Counted from the first letter of the stretch, positions 34,464 to 43,489 are shown. The stretch: 64,000 nt of DNA from Rhizobium redzepovicii (GCF_019793435.1 NZ_JAILYH010000018.1:95813-159812); one strand, 5' to 3'. The notes: generated by a model from the sequence alone, not told the origin. Numbers and translations: made by a program.

Positions 34464-35453
34464 CTACTCGTCGGCCAGAGTTTGCGTGTAGTGTCCGAGC
34501 CTGGCCTCGATGTCCGGGTCCTTCTGCAGGCCCATGTCCATCAGGCGTCCGATGTTCTTCTGCGCCGCCGGACGCTGGACCGACGTAATGAACGCGTCCC
34601 AGCCTGCGGCGATCTCTGGGTCGCTCGGAAGGCTCGCGAAGTCGACCAGGCGTTTGGTGTCGGCGATCGCCTGGCGGTCGAAGCCAGAGATCCGGGTGGC
34701 GAGAGCGTCCACGAACGGATCGAGCTTGTCGTCGTCGAAGGCGCGATTAACGTATCCGTACCTCTCAGCGAGATCGCCATTGATGTCGTCGGAGCCAAGC
34801 AGGACCTCCAGCGCTCGACCGCGCCCCATCAGCCGCGGCAGCCTTGCCATCGGGCCGCCGCCGGGGACGAGTGCCGCGCCGACCTCCCACTGAGAGAGAA
34901 TTGCTTTCTGACGGCTCGCGAAGCGCATGTCGCTGGCGAGAGCAAGCTCGCTTCCGACCCCCGTCGCGCGGCCGCGGATCAGCGCGATCGAGACGACTGG
35001 CGACTTGCTGATACGGACCAGCATGTCGGGCAGGGGGTGCAAACCGGTCGGGCCAGAAGGGAGCCTGGTGGATTCGGCGAGAGGCGGCGTAAAGTTGTAG
35101 TGGGTGAGGAAGAACCCCGGCACAGCGCTGTCGAAGACGACGACTCGAAGATTAGGATCGCTCTCGATTTCGGCCACCACTTTCTCCATCTGAGGGATCG
35201 TCTCCGGTCCGAAGATGTTGAAGGGCGGGTTGTCGAAGGTGACGCGCCAGTAGGCGGGCGTCCGCTTGTCCACCTTGATCTGTGCATGTTCCCGACCTGG
35301 GTCGGCCTTGACCTCTGCAGCACGATCCACTTTCTCGGCGACCTTCGTCTGACCGGAAAGGGCGAGCGCTGGAAGCAGCAGTAGCGCCGCAGCGGTAAGG
35401 GCTTTCGACGACATCGCGATGGCGCTTGTCCTGGTTGGTTGTCTGAACTTCAT
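34464..35453 (-). CDS. Crotonase (enoyl-CoA hydratase/isomerase) fold protein with signal peptide
   Basis: A 329-residue protein. Start 35453 has GGAG about seven bases upstream and overlaps the RidA stop by four bases (ATGA). The first 37 residues form a Sec signal (MSSKALTAAALLLLPALALS within it). The rest is a crotonase domain: ITFDNPP-like VTFDNPPFNIFGPETI, oxyanion region PVVSIALIRGRATGVGSELA and FASRQKAILSQWEVGAALVP. Typical crotonases are cytosolic because they need CoA esters, so export is odd. It may act on a non-CoA substrate or have lost its original role. Confidence 0.82.
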   Translation of the reverse strand: MKFRQPTRTSAIAMSSKALTAAALLLLPALALSGQTKVAEKVDRAAEVKADPGREHAQIKVDKRTPAYWRVTFDNPPFNIFGPETIPQMEKVVAEIESDPNLRVVVFDSAVPGFFLTHYNFTPPLAESTRLPSGPTGLHPLPDMLVRISKSPVVSIALIRGRATGVGSELALASDMRFASRQKAILSQWEVGAALVPGGGPMARLPRLMGRGRALEVLLGSDDINGDLAERYGYVNRAFDDDKLDPFVDALATRISGFDRQAIADTKRLVDFASLPSDPEIAAGWDAFITSVQRPAAQKNIGRLMDMGLQKDPDIEARLGHYTQTLADE

Positions 35454-35956
35454 ACTTGGCTCCGTTCTTGAGTTTGTGAGGCGAACGCTGGCCCGATCTC
35501 GAAGACCAGTTCGACCTCGACGGGCATTCCAAGCGGTATGCTGGAAACGCCGAGGACGACACGGGGAGGGAGCCGGGCGGGACCGAATACGTCGAGCAAC
35601 AGCTCTGACGCTCCATCGGCGACTTTGGGGTGTTCATGGAAATCGGCGGGGCAGGCGATGTAAACTCCCAGCTTGGCGACCGATCGGATCCTGTCCAGCG
35701 TTCCTAGCTGCGACAGCGCGGCGGCTAGACCACTAAGGCAGGCCGCTCGCGCCGCGTCGTAGCCTTCGGCGACGGACAGCTCGCGGCCGACGAGGCCCGT
35801 ATAGAGTGGCAAATGTCCGGCGACCGGTAGCATGCCGCTTAGGAAAAGCAGCGAGCCGCTTTGGAACGCTTCGACATACGCGCCGAATGGCGTGGGCGCC
35901 TTCGGGAGGCTTATCGCCAGTTCCTTGATGCGCGCCTCAGCGCTCGCGACTACCAT
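35450..35956 (-). CDS. RidA-family (Rid) protein
   Basis: A 168-residue single-domain Rid protein. It shows PFGAYVEAFQSGSLLFLSGM at the start, SQLGTLDRIRSVAKLGVYIA in the middle, and RLPPRVVLGVSSIPLGMPVE with the conserved Arg and VELVFE with the Glu. True RidA deaminates reactive enamines or imines such as 2-aminoacrylate. Its start overlaps the SDR 2 stop by seven bases. The Arg is retained, so activity is possible. A PLP desulfhydrase-like enzyme in the same island is a plausible source of 2-aminoacrylate. Confidence 0.88.
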   Translation of the reverse strand: MVVASAEARIKELAISLPKAPTPFGAYVEAFQSGSLLFLSGMLPVAGHLPLYTGLVGRELSVAEGYDAARAACLSGLAAALSQLGTLDRIRSVAKLGVYIACPADFHEHPKVADGASELLLDVFGPARLPPRVVLGVSSIPLGMPVEVELVFEIGPAFASQTQERSQV

Positions 35957-36675
35957 TTGCCCAGATGTGCGCCGTTGTCGACGTGCAGCACCTCCCCGGT
36001 GATGTTGGAGGATTCCGTCAGATAGACAACGCCGTCGACGATCTCCTGAACCGCCGTGATAGTCCCCATCGGCGACAAGGATTCGAGGAAGGACCGCGGG
36101 TTTTTCGCATGGAGAGGAGTGTCGACCACCCCCGGAGACAGGGCGTTGACGCGGATGTTGTCCTTGGCGAACTCCAGCGCCAGGCTCTTCGTGACGGCGT
36201 TGAGGCCGCCCTTGGTAGCCATAGGAAGTGACGCGGTCACGCCGGCAATCGGATGGTCCGTCAGCGACGACGTGATCGTCACGACGCTCCCGCCGGACTT
36301 CTGGCGCAGCATTTGTCCGATCGCGCGCTGCGTGAAATGGAGGAATCCCTCGACGTTCGTCGCGCACAGGCGCCGGAAATCGTCAATAGTGTATTCGAGG
36401 AACGGTTTGGTGAAGAACACTCCGGCATTGTTCACGAGTGCGTCGATCGAGCCGAACTGCTCAATCGCCGCCGCCGCCGCCCGCTCGGCGGTTTTGGGAT
36501 CCGCGACGTCGCCGCTGATCAGTTCCAGTCGCCCCGCACGGTCGAAAAGCGTGCTCTCGCTGATGTTCCGAGAGGTTCCGACGACGTTCCAGCCCTTGTC
36601 CAGGAACCTCTTGACGAGTCCGGCTCCAATCCCTTGCGACGCGCCTGTGATGATAACAGTCTTATGCACGCTCAT
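35950..36675 (-). CDS. Short-chain dehydrogenase-like protein, copy 2, lacking the catalytic tyrosine
   Basis: A 241-residue classical-SDR-fold protein. Start 36675 follows GGAGG. Cofactor motif TGASQGIGAGLVKRFLDKGW, NNAGVFFTKPFLEYT and SSLTDHPIAG are present. The YxxxK pair reads PMATK, confirmed in the DNA (CCT ATG GCT ACC AAG), so the tyrosine is replaced while the lysine stays. Its closest relative in the window, at 44343, also lacks it. First gene of the unit SDR 2, RidA, crotonase, unknown, isochorismatase. Role unknown. Confidence 0.87.
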   Translation of the reverse strand: MSVHKTVIITGASQGIGAGLVKRFLDKGWNVVGTSRNISESTLFDRAGRLELISGDVADPKTAERAAAAAIEQFGSIDALVNNAGVFFTKPFLEYTIDDFRRLCATNVEGFLHFTQRAIGQMLRQKSGGSVVTITSSLTDHPIAGVTASLPMATKGGLNAVTKSLALEFAKDNIRVNALSPGVVDTPLHAKNPRSFLESLSPMGTITAVQEIVDGVVYLTESSNITGEVLHVDNGAHLGKW

Positions 36676-36840
36676 GCCTGCCTCCGTTGTGGCGACGCGG
36701 GTACCCTTCGTCCGCCAGGTGGCGGTCGGTCGCTTTGTTCCTCGTGTGATGCGTTGATCCAGCGATCGGCCGGGAGCTTCCCGGCGGTCGCGCCGTCGTC
36801 CGCTCTGCCACGACAATCGCGCCGAAAATCGGGACCCGAT

Positions 36841-36930
36841 ATTGTACCAAGGTGTTCCCGATACCTTCGGATTGGGTCGCTCTTCAGGACATCAAGGTCC
36901 AATAGACGCGGGTCGTGGCCGAAGGTATCA
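36841..36930. promoter_or_regulatory. Island motif sites 5, 6 and 7 (between SDR 2 and nitronate monooxygenase)
   Basis: ATTGTACCAAGGTGTTC at 36841-36857 (plus), CCAATCCGAAGGTATCG at 36859-36875 (minus) and CGTGGCCGAAGGTATCA at 36914-36930 (plus). Sites 5 and 6 are head to head and create the near-palindrome AAGGTGTTCCCGATACCTT at 36849-36867. Confidence 0.68.
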
Positions 36931-36963
36931 GCGTTGCAACGTCACGCATGACAAGGAGTCCAC

Positions 36964-38049
36964 ATGACCCGCTGGCCGGATCGCCGAATTCTCGACCTGT
37001 TTGGAATCGAGCTTCCCATCATCCAGGCGCCGATGGCCGGAGCCACGACGGTCGAAATGGTCGTCGCCGCAGCCAAGGCCGGCGGTCTGGGGTCTCTGCC
37101 AAGCGCTCAGTTAAACGTCGAGGGGCTGCGTCAGGCCCTCCATGAGATCCGCGGCGCTACCCACGCGCCTGTGAACGTGAACTTCTTTTCACATGTAACC
37201 CCCGCCGAAGATCTGGCAGCGCAGATGCGATGGAGAGCTCTGCTCGCGCCCTACTTCGTAGACGAAGGAATTGACCCCGCCGCGCCGATCGCCGCGGCGG
37301 GCCGTGCACCATTCGACTCTTCGTTTTGCGAGGTGGTCGAGGAGTTGAAACCGCAGATCGTGAGCTTTCATTTCGGGCTGCCCGAAAAGTCACTCGTCGA
37401 GCGTGTGAAGGCGACAGGCGCGAAGATCATATCATCTGCCACGACCGTGGCCGAGGCCGTCTGGCTCGAAAAATACGGCGTCGACGCAGTCATCGCCATG
37501 GGTTTCGAAGCCGGCGGACATCGCGGGAATTTTTTGAGCCAGGACATGACGACACAGGTTGGAATCTTGGCGCTCCTGCCCCAGGTGGTCGACGCGGTGC
37601 GGGTGCCGGTCATCGCCGCCGGCGGGATCGCCGACGGGAGAGGTGTCGCCGCCGCCCTGATGCTCGGAGCTTCCGCCGTCCAGGTCGGGACAGCCTATCT
37701 GTTCTGCCCTGAGGCGAGAATTCCCGCAGTTCAGGCAGAGGCGCTGGCTTCGGCCCGAGACGACAGCACCGCGATAACGAACGTTTTTACCGGCCGTCCA
37801 GCGAGAGGCATCGTAAACCGTCTGATGCGCGATCTAGGTCCAATCTCAGATGCCGTGCCTGCATTTCCAACTGCTGGAGGAGCTCTCGTTCCCATCAGAG
37901 CAAAAGCCGAGGCGGAGTCGAGGAACGATTTCACGAACCTCTGGTCGGGGCAGGCCTCCCGTCTTGCTATAAAAGTTGGTGCCGAGGAATTGACGCGAAA
38001 GCTCTACCAGTCCGCATTGGACGTTATCGCACGCCGCAGTCCTACCTGA
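36964..38049 (+). CDS. Nitronate monooxygenase-family FMN enzyme
   Basis: A 361-residue FMN TIM barrel. It shows IIQAPMAGATTVEMVVAAAK at the start, the FMN-phosphate motif MGFEAGGHRGNFL and VIAAGGIADGRGVAAALMLG with VQVGTAYLFCPEA. These are features of the nitronate monooxygenase (2-nitropropane dioxygenase) family, which oxidises propionate-3-nitronate and similar toxins. AAGGAG precedes the ATG. It is divergent from SDR 2 with two island motif copies in its promoter. Confidence 0.9.
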   Translation: MTRWPDRRILDLFGIELPIIQAPMAGATTVEMVVAAAKAGGLGSLPSAQLNVEGLRQALHEIRGATHAPVNVNFFSHVTPAEDLAAQMRWRALLAPYFVDEGIDPAAPIAAAGRAPFDSSFCEVVEELKPQIVSFHFGLPEKSLVERVKATGAKIISSATTVAEAVWLEKYGVDAVIAMGFEAGGHRGNFLSQDMTTQVGILALLPQVVDAVRVPVIAAGGIADGRGVAAALMLGASAVQVGTAYLFCPEARIPAVQAEALASARDDSTAITNVFTGRPARGIVNRLMRDLGPISDAVPAFPTAGGALVPIRAKAEAESRNDFTNLWSGQASRLAIKVGAEELTRKLYQSALDVIARRSPT

Positions 38050-38195
38050 CGGCATCCCGCAGATCCTTCCGGATCCCGGCAGACAGCCTGCCGCAGACTG
38101 ACGGTTCACCCAGACCTCGACCAATCTACCTGAAGGGGAGCAGCCGTCGCGCGAATTCGTGGCGACATATCTCCAATCGAACAAAGGACAGCGTC

Positions 38196-39422
38196 ATGTC
38201 TAAACACAGCCCCAGCCCATATGTGGTCGTGCTCGCTGGATCGGCGTCCCTCGCCATCGCCATGGGCGTCGGTCGGTTCGCATTCACTCCAATTCTGCCG
38301 ATGATGCTACACGACGGCGTCCTTGATCTTTCGCGAGCCGGAAGACTCGCGACTGCCAACTACGTCGGCTACCTGGTCGGTGCATTGGCGGCGATGGCAG
38401 TACCCAAGAGGTGGGACCATACCTTCGTCATACGCCTGACACTGGTGGCCACGGTTCTGCTTACGGCTCTGATGCTTGCGCCCTATGCCGAGGCCTGGGT
38501 CGCTCTTCGGTTCTTGGCGGGCGTCGCTTCGGCGATCGGATTGGTCTTCACCTCCGGTTGGTGTCTCGCCCAGCTTTCGGGAACTGGCAGCTCGATCGGA
38601 AGCGCCATATTCACGGGACCCGGTGCAGGCATCGCCGTGTCCGGGCTGGCCGCCAGCGGGATGAGCATTCTCGGGCTGTCCGGCCACACCGCCTGGCTGA
38701 TATTCGCCGCGATCTCCGCCACGATCAGCGGGATCATCTGGAAGACCTTTAGCGAGAGCGCGAAGCCATCCGACGCCTATTCGGTGGGGGCGCCGACGCG
38801 CGCCTCCGGCAAGGTGCCGAAATCGGAAATGCCTCTTTTTGCGATCGCATACGGGCTGGCCGGCTTCGGCTACATCGTCACGGCGACCTATCTTCCGGTG
38901 ATCGCGAAGAACAGCATTCCTGGTTCACCCTTGCTCACCGTCTTCTGGCCGCTTTTCGGGGTCGCGGCAGTCGTGGGATCGCTGCTGGCGGCGCGCGTTC
39001 CGCATAGCGCCGACGTGCGGCTCCATCTGATTGCCGCATACCTCGTGCAGGCGGTCGGGGTGGGGCTGTCGGTTATCTGGCAGGACGCTTTCGGTCTTGC
39101 CCTCAGCAGCGTTCTCGTAGGGCTGCCGTTCACTGCGATCAGCTTCTTCGCCATGAACGAAGTTAGGCGGATCAGATCGAGCCACCACGCGCGTTACATG
39201 GGACTGCTGACGGCGGTGTTCGCGATCGGACAGATCATGGGGCCGCCTGCCGTAGGAGTGATCATGAGGCATGTGGTGAATGTAGACGTCGGGTTCGATC
39301 TCGCGCTTGCCGTCGCCAGCATCGCGCTCGTAGTCGGCGCCGCGATCTATGTTGCGATGATCCTGCTGTTTCCAAGCGAGCGGAATGCGAGGACTGTAGG
39401 GCGCTCGGTCCGTCCCACTTGA
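38196..39422 (+). CDS. YbfB/YjiJ-family MFS transporter
   Basis: A 408-residue membrane protein with about twelve hydrophobic segments. The start VVVLAGSASLAIAMGVGRFA followed by FTPILPMM, and SGWCLAQL in the fourth segment, are typical of the YbfB/YjiJ group. The central loop between segments 6 and 7 is basic. It probably exports a small molecule using the proton gradient. It follows the nitronate monooxygenase gene after about 145 bases on the same strand. Confidence 0.9.
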   Translation: MSKHSPSPYVVVLAGSASLAIAMGVGRFAFTPILPMMLHDGVLDLSRAGRLATANYVGYLVGALAAMAVPKRWDHTFVIRLTLVATVLLTALMLAPYAEAWVALRFLAGVASAIGLVFTSGWCLAQLSGTGSSIGSAIFTGPGAGIAVSGLAASGMSILGLSGHTAWLIFAAISATISGIIWKTFSESAKPSDAYSVGAPTRASGKVPKSEMPLFAIAYGLAGFGYIVTATYLPVIAKNSIPGSPLLTVFWPLFGVAAVVGSLLAARVPHSADVRLHLIAAYLVQAVGVGLSVIWQDAFGLALSSVLVGLPFTAISFFAMNEVRRIRSSHHARYMGLLTAVFAIGQIMGPPAVGVIMRHVVNVDVGFDLALAVASIALVVGAAIYVAMILLFPSERNARTVGRSVRPT

Positions 39423-39479
39423 AAGTCACGCGCTTCTATCTTCTCCGGCGCGATCGTCGCGTATCTCCAAATTTATGCT

Positions 39480-39512
39480 CGACACCATCGTACAATTGAA
39501 GGGTTGGTATCG
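39480..39512. promoter_or_regulatory. Island motif site 8 (ahead of the SnoaL-like gene)
   Basis: ATTGTACGATGGTGTCG on the minus strand at 39480-39496. Its 14-base core GTACGATGGTGTCG is identical to that of site 10. A weaker plus-strand half, GTTGGTATCG, follows at 39503-39512. Confidence 0.6.
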
Positions 39513-39621
39513 ATTGCGCATGCTGCCCTGATCAAGAGATAAGACCAAGTTCGCCGGTACGAGGAGAGCTACATGTATTCCAAGTGCGTCAGGCACCTTC
39601 GAGGAAGTACGGAGAAAATTG

Positions 39622-40083
39622 ATGGACCGGCATCTCACAGAAGTTAACGGTGGCGAGACGGCGCATAACGATGGATGCGCCTTGGATGCTCTGATACGAT
39701 TCTATCGGGCCTTCAACGCTGGCGATCTCAAGGGGCTGAAACAGGTCTGGCTCGACGGCCCGGATCCCAGCATGGACAACCCGATCGGCGGCATCCGCCG
39801 CGGTTGGGACCAGATCGCCGACGGGTATTCAACGCTCTTCAAGGGAAAAACGAAGGTCCAAGTTACTTTCCACGACTTCACGAGCCAGGGCGGCGACGAG
39901 TGGCATCTGTTCGTCGGCCGCGAACGCGGAGTATGTCAGACGGCGACAGAGACGCTTGATGTCGCCTTCCGGACGACCCGGTGGTTTGTACGCAAGGACG
40001 GCGGTTGGCGACAGCTTCACCATCATGGTTCCGTCGAGGATCCGCAGATGCTGGCTGCCTATCAGAAACTGATCTTCGGCTGA
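39622..40083 (+). CDS. SnoaL-like/NTF2-family protein
   Basis: A 153-residue alpha+beta barrel protein, started at the ATG 39622 with GGAG eight bases upstream. It has DALIRFYRAFNAGDLKGLKQ, MDNPIGGIRRGWDQIADGYS and TTRWFVRKDGGWRQLHHHGS followed by VEDPQMLAAYQ. This is the pattern of SnoaL/calcium-calmodulin-kinase association-like folds, which include isomerases, hydrolases and non-catalytic binders. No specific reaction can be assigned. It is convergent with the luciferase-like gene. Confidence 0.82.
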   Translation: MDRHLTEVNGGETAHNDGCALDALIRFYRAFNAGDLKGLKQVWLDGPDPSMDNPIGGIRRGWDQIADGYSTLFKGKTKVQVTFHDFTSQGGDEWHLFVGRERGVCQTATETLDVAFRTTRWFVRKDGGWRQLHHHGSVEDPQMLAAYQKLIFG

Positions 40084-40092
40084 AGAGATGGG

Positions 40093-40116
40093 GCGCCGGC
40101 ATACGTCGGCGCTCTT
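40093..40116. terminator. Hairpin between convergent SnoaL-like and luciferase-like genes
   Basis: GCGCCG (40093-40098) pairs with CGGCGC (40107-40112) across an 8-base loop, followed by TCTT. Weak, but placed in the short gap between convergent genes. Confidence 0.4.
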
Positions 40117-40131
40117 CGCGACGCGCACCCG

Positions 40132-41169
40132 CTAGTCGCGACGCTGTCCCCGTACCAAAGGCGCGACGTCGGTTCCCAGCAGCTCGATCGAACGACGCAT
40201 CGATTCCGCGTCGAGCGCGGCCGTGCTCATCTGAAAGGTGATGCGAGAAATTCCTCTCAACGTTTTGTTAACATGGGATATCTTGGCAGCCACCGTCTGC
40301 GGGCTGCCGACGAGGAACGCGCCACCCGGCCCGCACATATGCTCGAACTGAGCCTGCGTCGGCGGCGGCCAGCCGCGCTCTCTTCCGGCGTCCGTGAACA
40401 TTTGGAACCAGCCGGGGAAAAACGCTTTCTTTGCGGCCTCGTCGGTCTCTCCGACAAAGCCAAGAGCGTGGACGCCTAACCGATGGTTTTCAGCGGGATG
40501 CCCGGCGACGAGCCATGCTCGACGATAGAGCTCGACCAGGGGCAGAAAGCGCTCGAAGCTCCCTCCGATGATGGCCACCATCAGCGGGAGACCGAGAGTT
40601 CCTGCGCGGACGAAGGATTCGGGCGTGCCGCCAACGCCAAGCCAGATTGGCAATTTGTGCTGATGCGGACGAGGGAAGACACCCTCGCCATTGATCGCAG
40701 GACGAAACCGGCCCTGCCACTTGACGTTGGGCTGCTCCCTGATCTTGAGCAGTAAGTCCAGCTTTTCCGCAAACAGCGCATCGTATTCCCTCAGGTCGAA
40801 GCCGAACAGGGGATAGGCCTCCACGGAAGAGCCACGACCGACCACGATCTCCGCTCGTCCACGGGATATCAGGTCCAGCGTTGCGAACTCCTGGAAAAGC
40901 CGGACGGGATCGGAGGCGCTAAGGACGGCGACGGCGCTCGTCAGCCTTATCGACTTGGTGCGCGCCGCTGCTGCGGCAAGTATCACGGCGGGCGCGGAAT
41001 CAAGCGCGTTTTCCCTGTGGTGTTCGCCCATTCCGAAGACGTCCAGACCGACCTGGTCCGCCAGCTCCACCTCGGAAAGTACGCTCTCCATGCGATCGAC
41101 GGCCGACTGCAGGCGACCCGTGTCAGGGTCGGGCAGGAGCATCGCAAAACTATCGATACCGATTTCCAA
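40132..41169 (-). CDS. Luciferase-like (LLM class) flavin-dependent oxidoreductase
   Basis: A 345-residue TIM barrel with MEIGIDSFAMLLPDP at the start, GMGEHHRENALDSAPAVILA, AVAVLSASDPVRLFQEFATL and AEIVVGRGSSVEAYPLFGFD. This is the signature of bacterial luciferase-like monooxygenases that use reduced FMN supplied by a separate reductase. The FMN reductase at 30777 could be the partner. Substrate unknown. Confidence 0.88.
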   Translation of the reverse strand: MEIGIDSFAMLLPDPDTGRLQSAVDRMESVLSEVELADQVGLDVFGMGEHHRENALDSAPAVILAAAAARTKSIRLTSAVAVLSASDPVRLFQEFATLDLISRGRAEIVVGRGSSVEAYPLFGFDLREYDALFAEKLDLLLKIREQPNVKWQGRFRPAINGEGVFPRPHQHKLPIWLGVGGTPESFVRAGTLGLPLMVAIIGGSFERFLPLVELYRRAWLVAGHPAENHRLGVHALGFVGETDEAAKKAFFPGWFQMFTDAGRERGWPPPTQAQFEHMCGPGGAFLVGSPQTVAAKISHVNKTLRGISRITFQMSTAALDAESMRRSIELLGTDVAPLVRGQRRD

Positions 41170-41332
41170 AGTTGAATCCTTTCAAGGAGCTCGCACCCGG
41201 AGCCACGGCGTTCTGACGCCTTCCCGGCGGAAGCGCTTCCCATCTCACGACTAGGCGATGCCTCGCCAGTGTGGTTTTTCGCATGGAGATCATCGATTTT
41301 TTCGATAATTGAGCGTGTCGGGACCCGGTTGC

Positions 41333-42370
41333 TCACGCCCAGGAATCGACATCTCTTACCGCCTTGGCGAACGCCTCGGGCGCCTCCTGCGGCAAATTGT
41401 GGCCGATCCCGCCCACTGAGAGACGGTGTTCGTATCTCGCCTTGAACTTTGCGGCGTAGGCGTTGGGATCCGGATGAGGCGCTCCGTTGGCGTCGCCCTC
41501 CATCGTGATCGTCGGCACATGGATCTCGGGACCGGCTGCAAGCCTGGTTTCGAATTCGTCGAAGCGTTTTTCACCTTCCGTCAGGCCCAGCCGCCAGCGG
41601 TAGTTATGAATGACGATCGAGACGTGATCGGGATTGGCAAATGCTTCTGCACTCCGATCGAAGGTCGCGTCGTCGAACTTCCACTGCGGCGAGGCGAGGC
41701 GCCAGATCAGCTTGGCGAAGTCGTTCGTATATTTTTCATAGCCGTCGCGACCGCGGTCCGTGGCGAAGTAGAACTGATACCACCACTGAACCTCCGCGGC
41801 TGGGGGCAGGGGCGCCCTTCCAGCAGCTTGGTTCCCTATGAGATAGCCGCTGACGGATACCAAACCCCTGCATCGTTCTGGCCAGAGCGCTGCGACGATG
41901 TCGGCGGTCCGCGCACCCCAGTCGAACCCGGCGATCGTCGCCTTTTCAATCTTCAAGGCGTCCATCAGCTTGATGGCGTCGACAGCAAGCGCCGACTGTT
42001 GGCCGTTCCGCATAGTGTCATCGGACAGGAACCTAGTGCTGCCGTATCCGCGCAGATGTGGCACGATCACACGATGACCACGCTCCGCGAGCAAAGGCGC
42101 CACCTCGGCGAAGGCGTTGATATCGTAGGGCCAGCCATGGAACAGCATAACGGGTGAGCCGTCTTCAGGACCGAGCTGGGCGTATCCGACATTCAGGTCT
42201 CCGGCGTCGGTACGCTTGTCGGCAACCAGGCCCACACCCTCGTGCCGTACCGGCCTTTTGCTTTGCTCGGCACCTTCGACGCGCCCTGCGAGGAATCCTG
42301 CGGCCGTCAGCCCGAGTGCCACTCCGCCAAAGGAGCGGCGTGTCCAGGTCGCATTATTTGAGTTGCTCAT
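41333..42370 (-). CDS. Tat-exported alpha/beta hydrolase (haloalkane dehalogenase/epoxide hydrolase-like)
   Basis: A 345-residue hydrolase. The N-terminus TWTRRSFGGVALGLTAAGFL is a strong twin-arginine signal. The mature enzyme has LFHGWPYDINAF (oxyanion), IAGFDWGARTADIVA with an Asp nucleophile, and GIGHNLPQEAPEAF with the catalytic His. An Asp nucleophile points to epoxide hydrolase or dehalogenase chemistry rather than esterase. It is a distinct family from the EHN-type enzymes but has the same periplasmic location. An island motif lies 85 bases upstream. Confidence 0.86.
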   Translation of the reverse strand: MSNSNNATWTRRSFGGVALGLTAAGFLAGRVEGAEQSKRPVRHEGVGLVADKRTDAGDLNVGYAQLGPEDGSPVMLFHGWPYDINAFAEVAPLLAERGHRVIVPHLRGYGSTRFLSDDTMRNGQQSALAVDAIKLMDALKIEKATIAGFDWGARTADIVAALWPERCRGLVSVSGYLIGNQAAGRAPLPPAAEVQWWYQFYFATDRGRDGYEKYTNDFAKLIWRLASPQWKFDDATFDRSAEAFANPDHVSIVIHNYRWRLGLTEGEKRFDEFETRLAAGPEIHVPTITMEGDANGAPHPDPNAYAAKFKARYEHRLSVGGIGHNLPQEAPEAFAKAVRDVDSWA

Positions 42371-42454
42371 GGCTGTGTCTCCAAAGATCGCTTGTTGAGC
42401 CTACCGCACGACTGGCCCTGCGAGTCCATTTCAGACAGGCGATAGAAATGCGCT

Positions 42455-42471
42455 ACTGTCCAATGGTGTTG
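42455..42471 (+). promoter_or_regulatory. Island motif site 9 (ahead of the Tat-exported hydrolase)
   Basis: ACTGTCCAATGGTGTTG, a more divergent copy that keeps the TGTCC-ATGGTGT core, lies 85 bases before the minus-strand hydrolase start. Confidence 0.45.
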
Positions 42472-42515
42472 GGTCAGCTACGGGAGTGCACAAACATGTA
42501 GGCGCGGGCGGCGCC

Positions 42516-43130
42516 TCAGAACGCCGGCAGTTCGTTCGGGGCGGAGCCTGACGCGGGGCCGAGTCTTGCGGCTATATACAAAAGGTCGGGAAGTGTTCTG
42601 GCGTTCATCTTCCGCATGAGCCGGCCACGATGAGCCTTGACGGTGATCTCGCTAATATTCAACTTGAACGCCACCTGCTTGTTCAGCAAGCCTTCTACCA
42701 CGAACTTCATCACTTGACGTTCTCGCGGTGTCAGCGTCAGAAAATTGGCCTCCAAACGGTTCGCCTCGTTGAACGCAAGGATAGATGTGTTGACTTCTTC
42801 TGCAGCCACCGCGGGATCGTCCTGCTTGGGGAGGAAGCTCACCCGAAATCTCGTTGTGACAACAGAGGTGGCCGGACTGTTACGAGGGGTGACAACGATG
42901 ATTGGGCAGTGCACGGCGTAAGAGCAAATCAATCGCGCTAGATCTCAGACCGGCAGATCGGCCATACTGGCGTCAACGAGGATAGAGTTGAAGCGTCCAG
43001 ATTGGGCGCCGCTTAGCAAGTCGTGCGCTGAGGTGAACCGTTGTAGTCGCCGGCCCATACCCGAAATATGTAGATGCAAATTGGGATCGAATTCGGTGCC
43101 GTTATTCAATACGGCGACCAAAGCGCTGTG
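42516..43130 (-). pseudogene. LuxR/FixJ-type regulator, frameshifted and lacking its N-terminus
   Basis: The receiver part (SALVAVLNNGTEFDPNL, RLQRFTSAHDLLSGAQSGRF, NSILVDASMADLPV) is in one frame. The rest (LICSYAVHCPIIVV, LTPRERQVMKFVVEGLLNKQ, VAFKLNISEITVKAHRGRLM) is in another. The sequence parallels the intact 217-residue regulator at 52786 along its length. The start region is missing: near 43130 it abuts a plus-strand ATPase fragment. The helix-turn-helix part alone (from 42932) could still be expressed. Confidence 0.8.
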
Positions 43131-43135
43131 GCGGC

Positions 43136-43300
43136 GTCCGAGCTCATCGGCCGTCAGGCTGCAATTTCTCATATTGTGACGGTCATGTCGGCCGATCGGA
43201 TTGTAACCCTTACGGGACCCGGTGGGATCGGGAAAACCGTACTCGCGTCCGAAGTTGCCCGCCGCCTGCAACCAACGATCGATAGGCCGAGGTGTCTGCC
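43136..43300 (+). pseudogene. Fragment of a STAND-type regulator (P-loop region)
   Basis: SELIGRQAAISHIVTVMSAD, then RIVTLTGPGGIGKTVLASEV and ARRLQPT, aligns with the P-loop region of the intact regulator at 53681 (ELVGRESALRRLLTLTSAYR, VVTLTGPGGIGKTMLASEL). Winged-helix and downstream parts are missing. With the adjacent LuxR-type remnant it forms a decayed copy of the divergent pair at 52786-56524. Confidence 0.8.
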
Positions 43301-43469
43301 TCGTTCGTGCAGTTCTCCTGCGGTGCTGAGTGGAGGCTCGGACGGTTCGGCTATTATTTTCGTATTTGAAATTTGTCTCGCCTGTTCTTGCGGTGCGGCG
43401 TGGGTCTCGTCGCAGCCCTTTGGCGCTAAGCGAGGAGGCTTATGATAAATCCCTCGGCTCAACGGGGCT

Positions 43470-43489
43470 ACGGTACGATGGTGTCGTAC
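43470..43489 (+). promoter_or_regulatory. Island motif site 10 (ahead of VOC 2)
   Basis: ACGGTACGATGGTGTCG at 43470-43486, within the perfect inverted repeat GTACGA-N5-TCGTAC (43473-43489). It lies about 140 bases upstream of the VOC 2 start. Confidence 0.6.

Noticed and set aside
41255..41332. ATCGATTTTTTCGAT as another regulatory palindrome ahead of the luciferase-like gene
   Set aside because: The inverted repeat is short and does not fit the island motif; the luciferase-like gene shows no motif copy in its own promoter.
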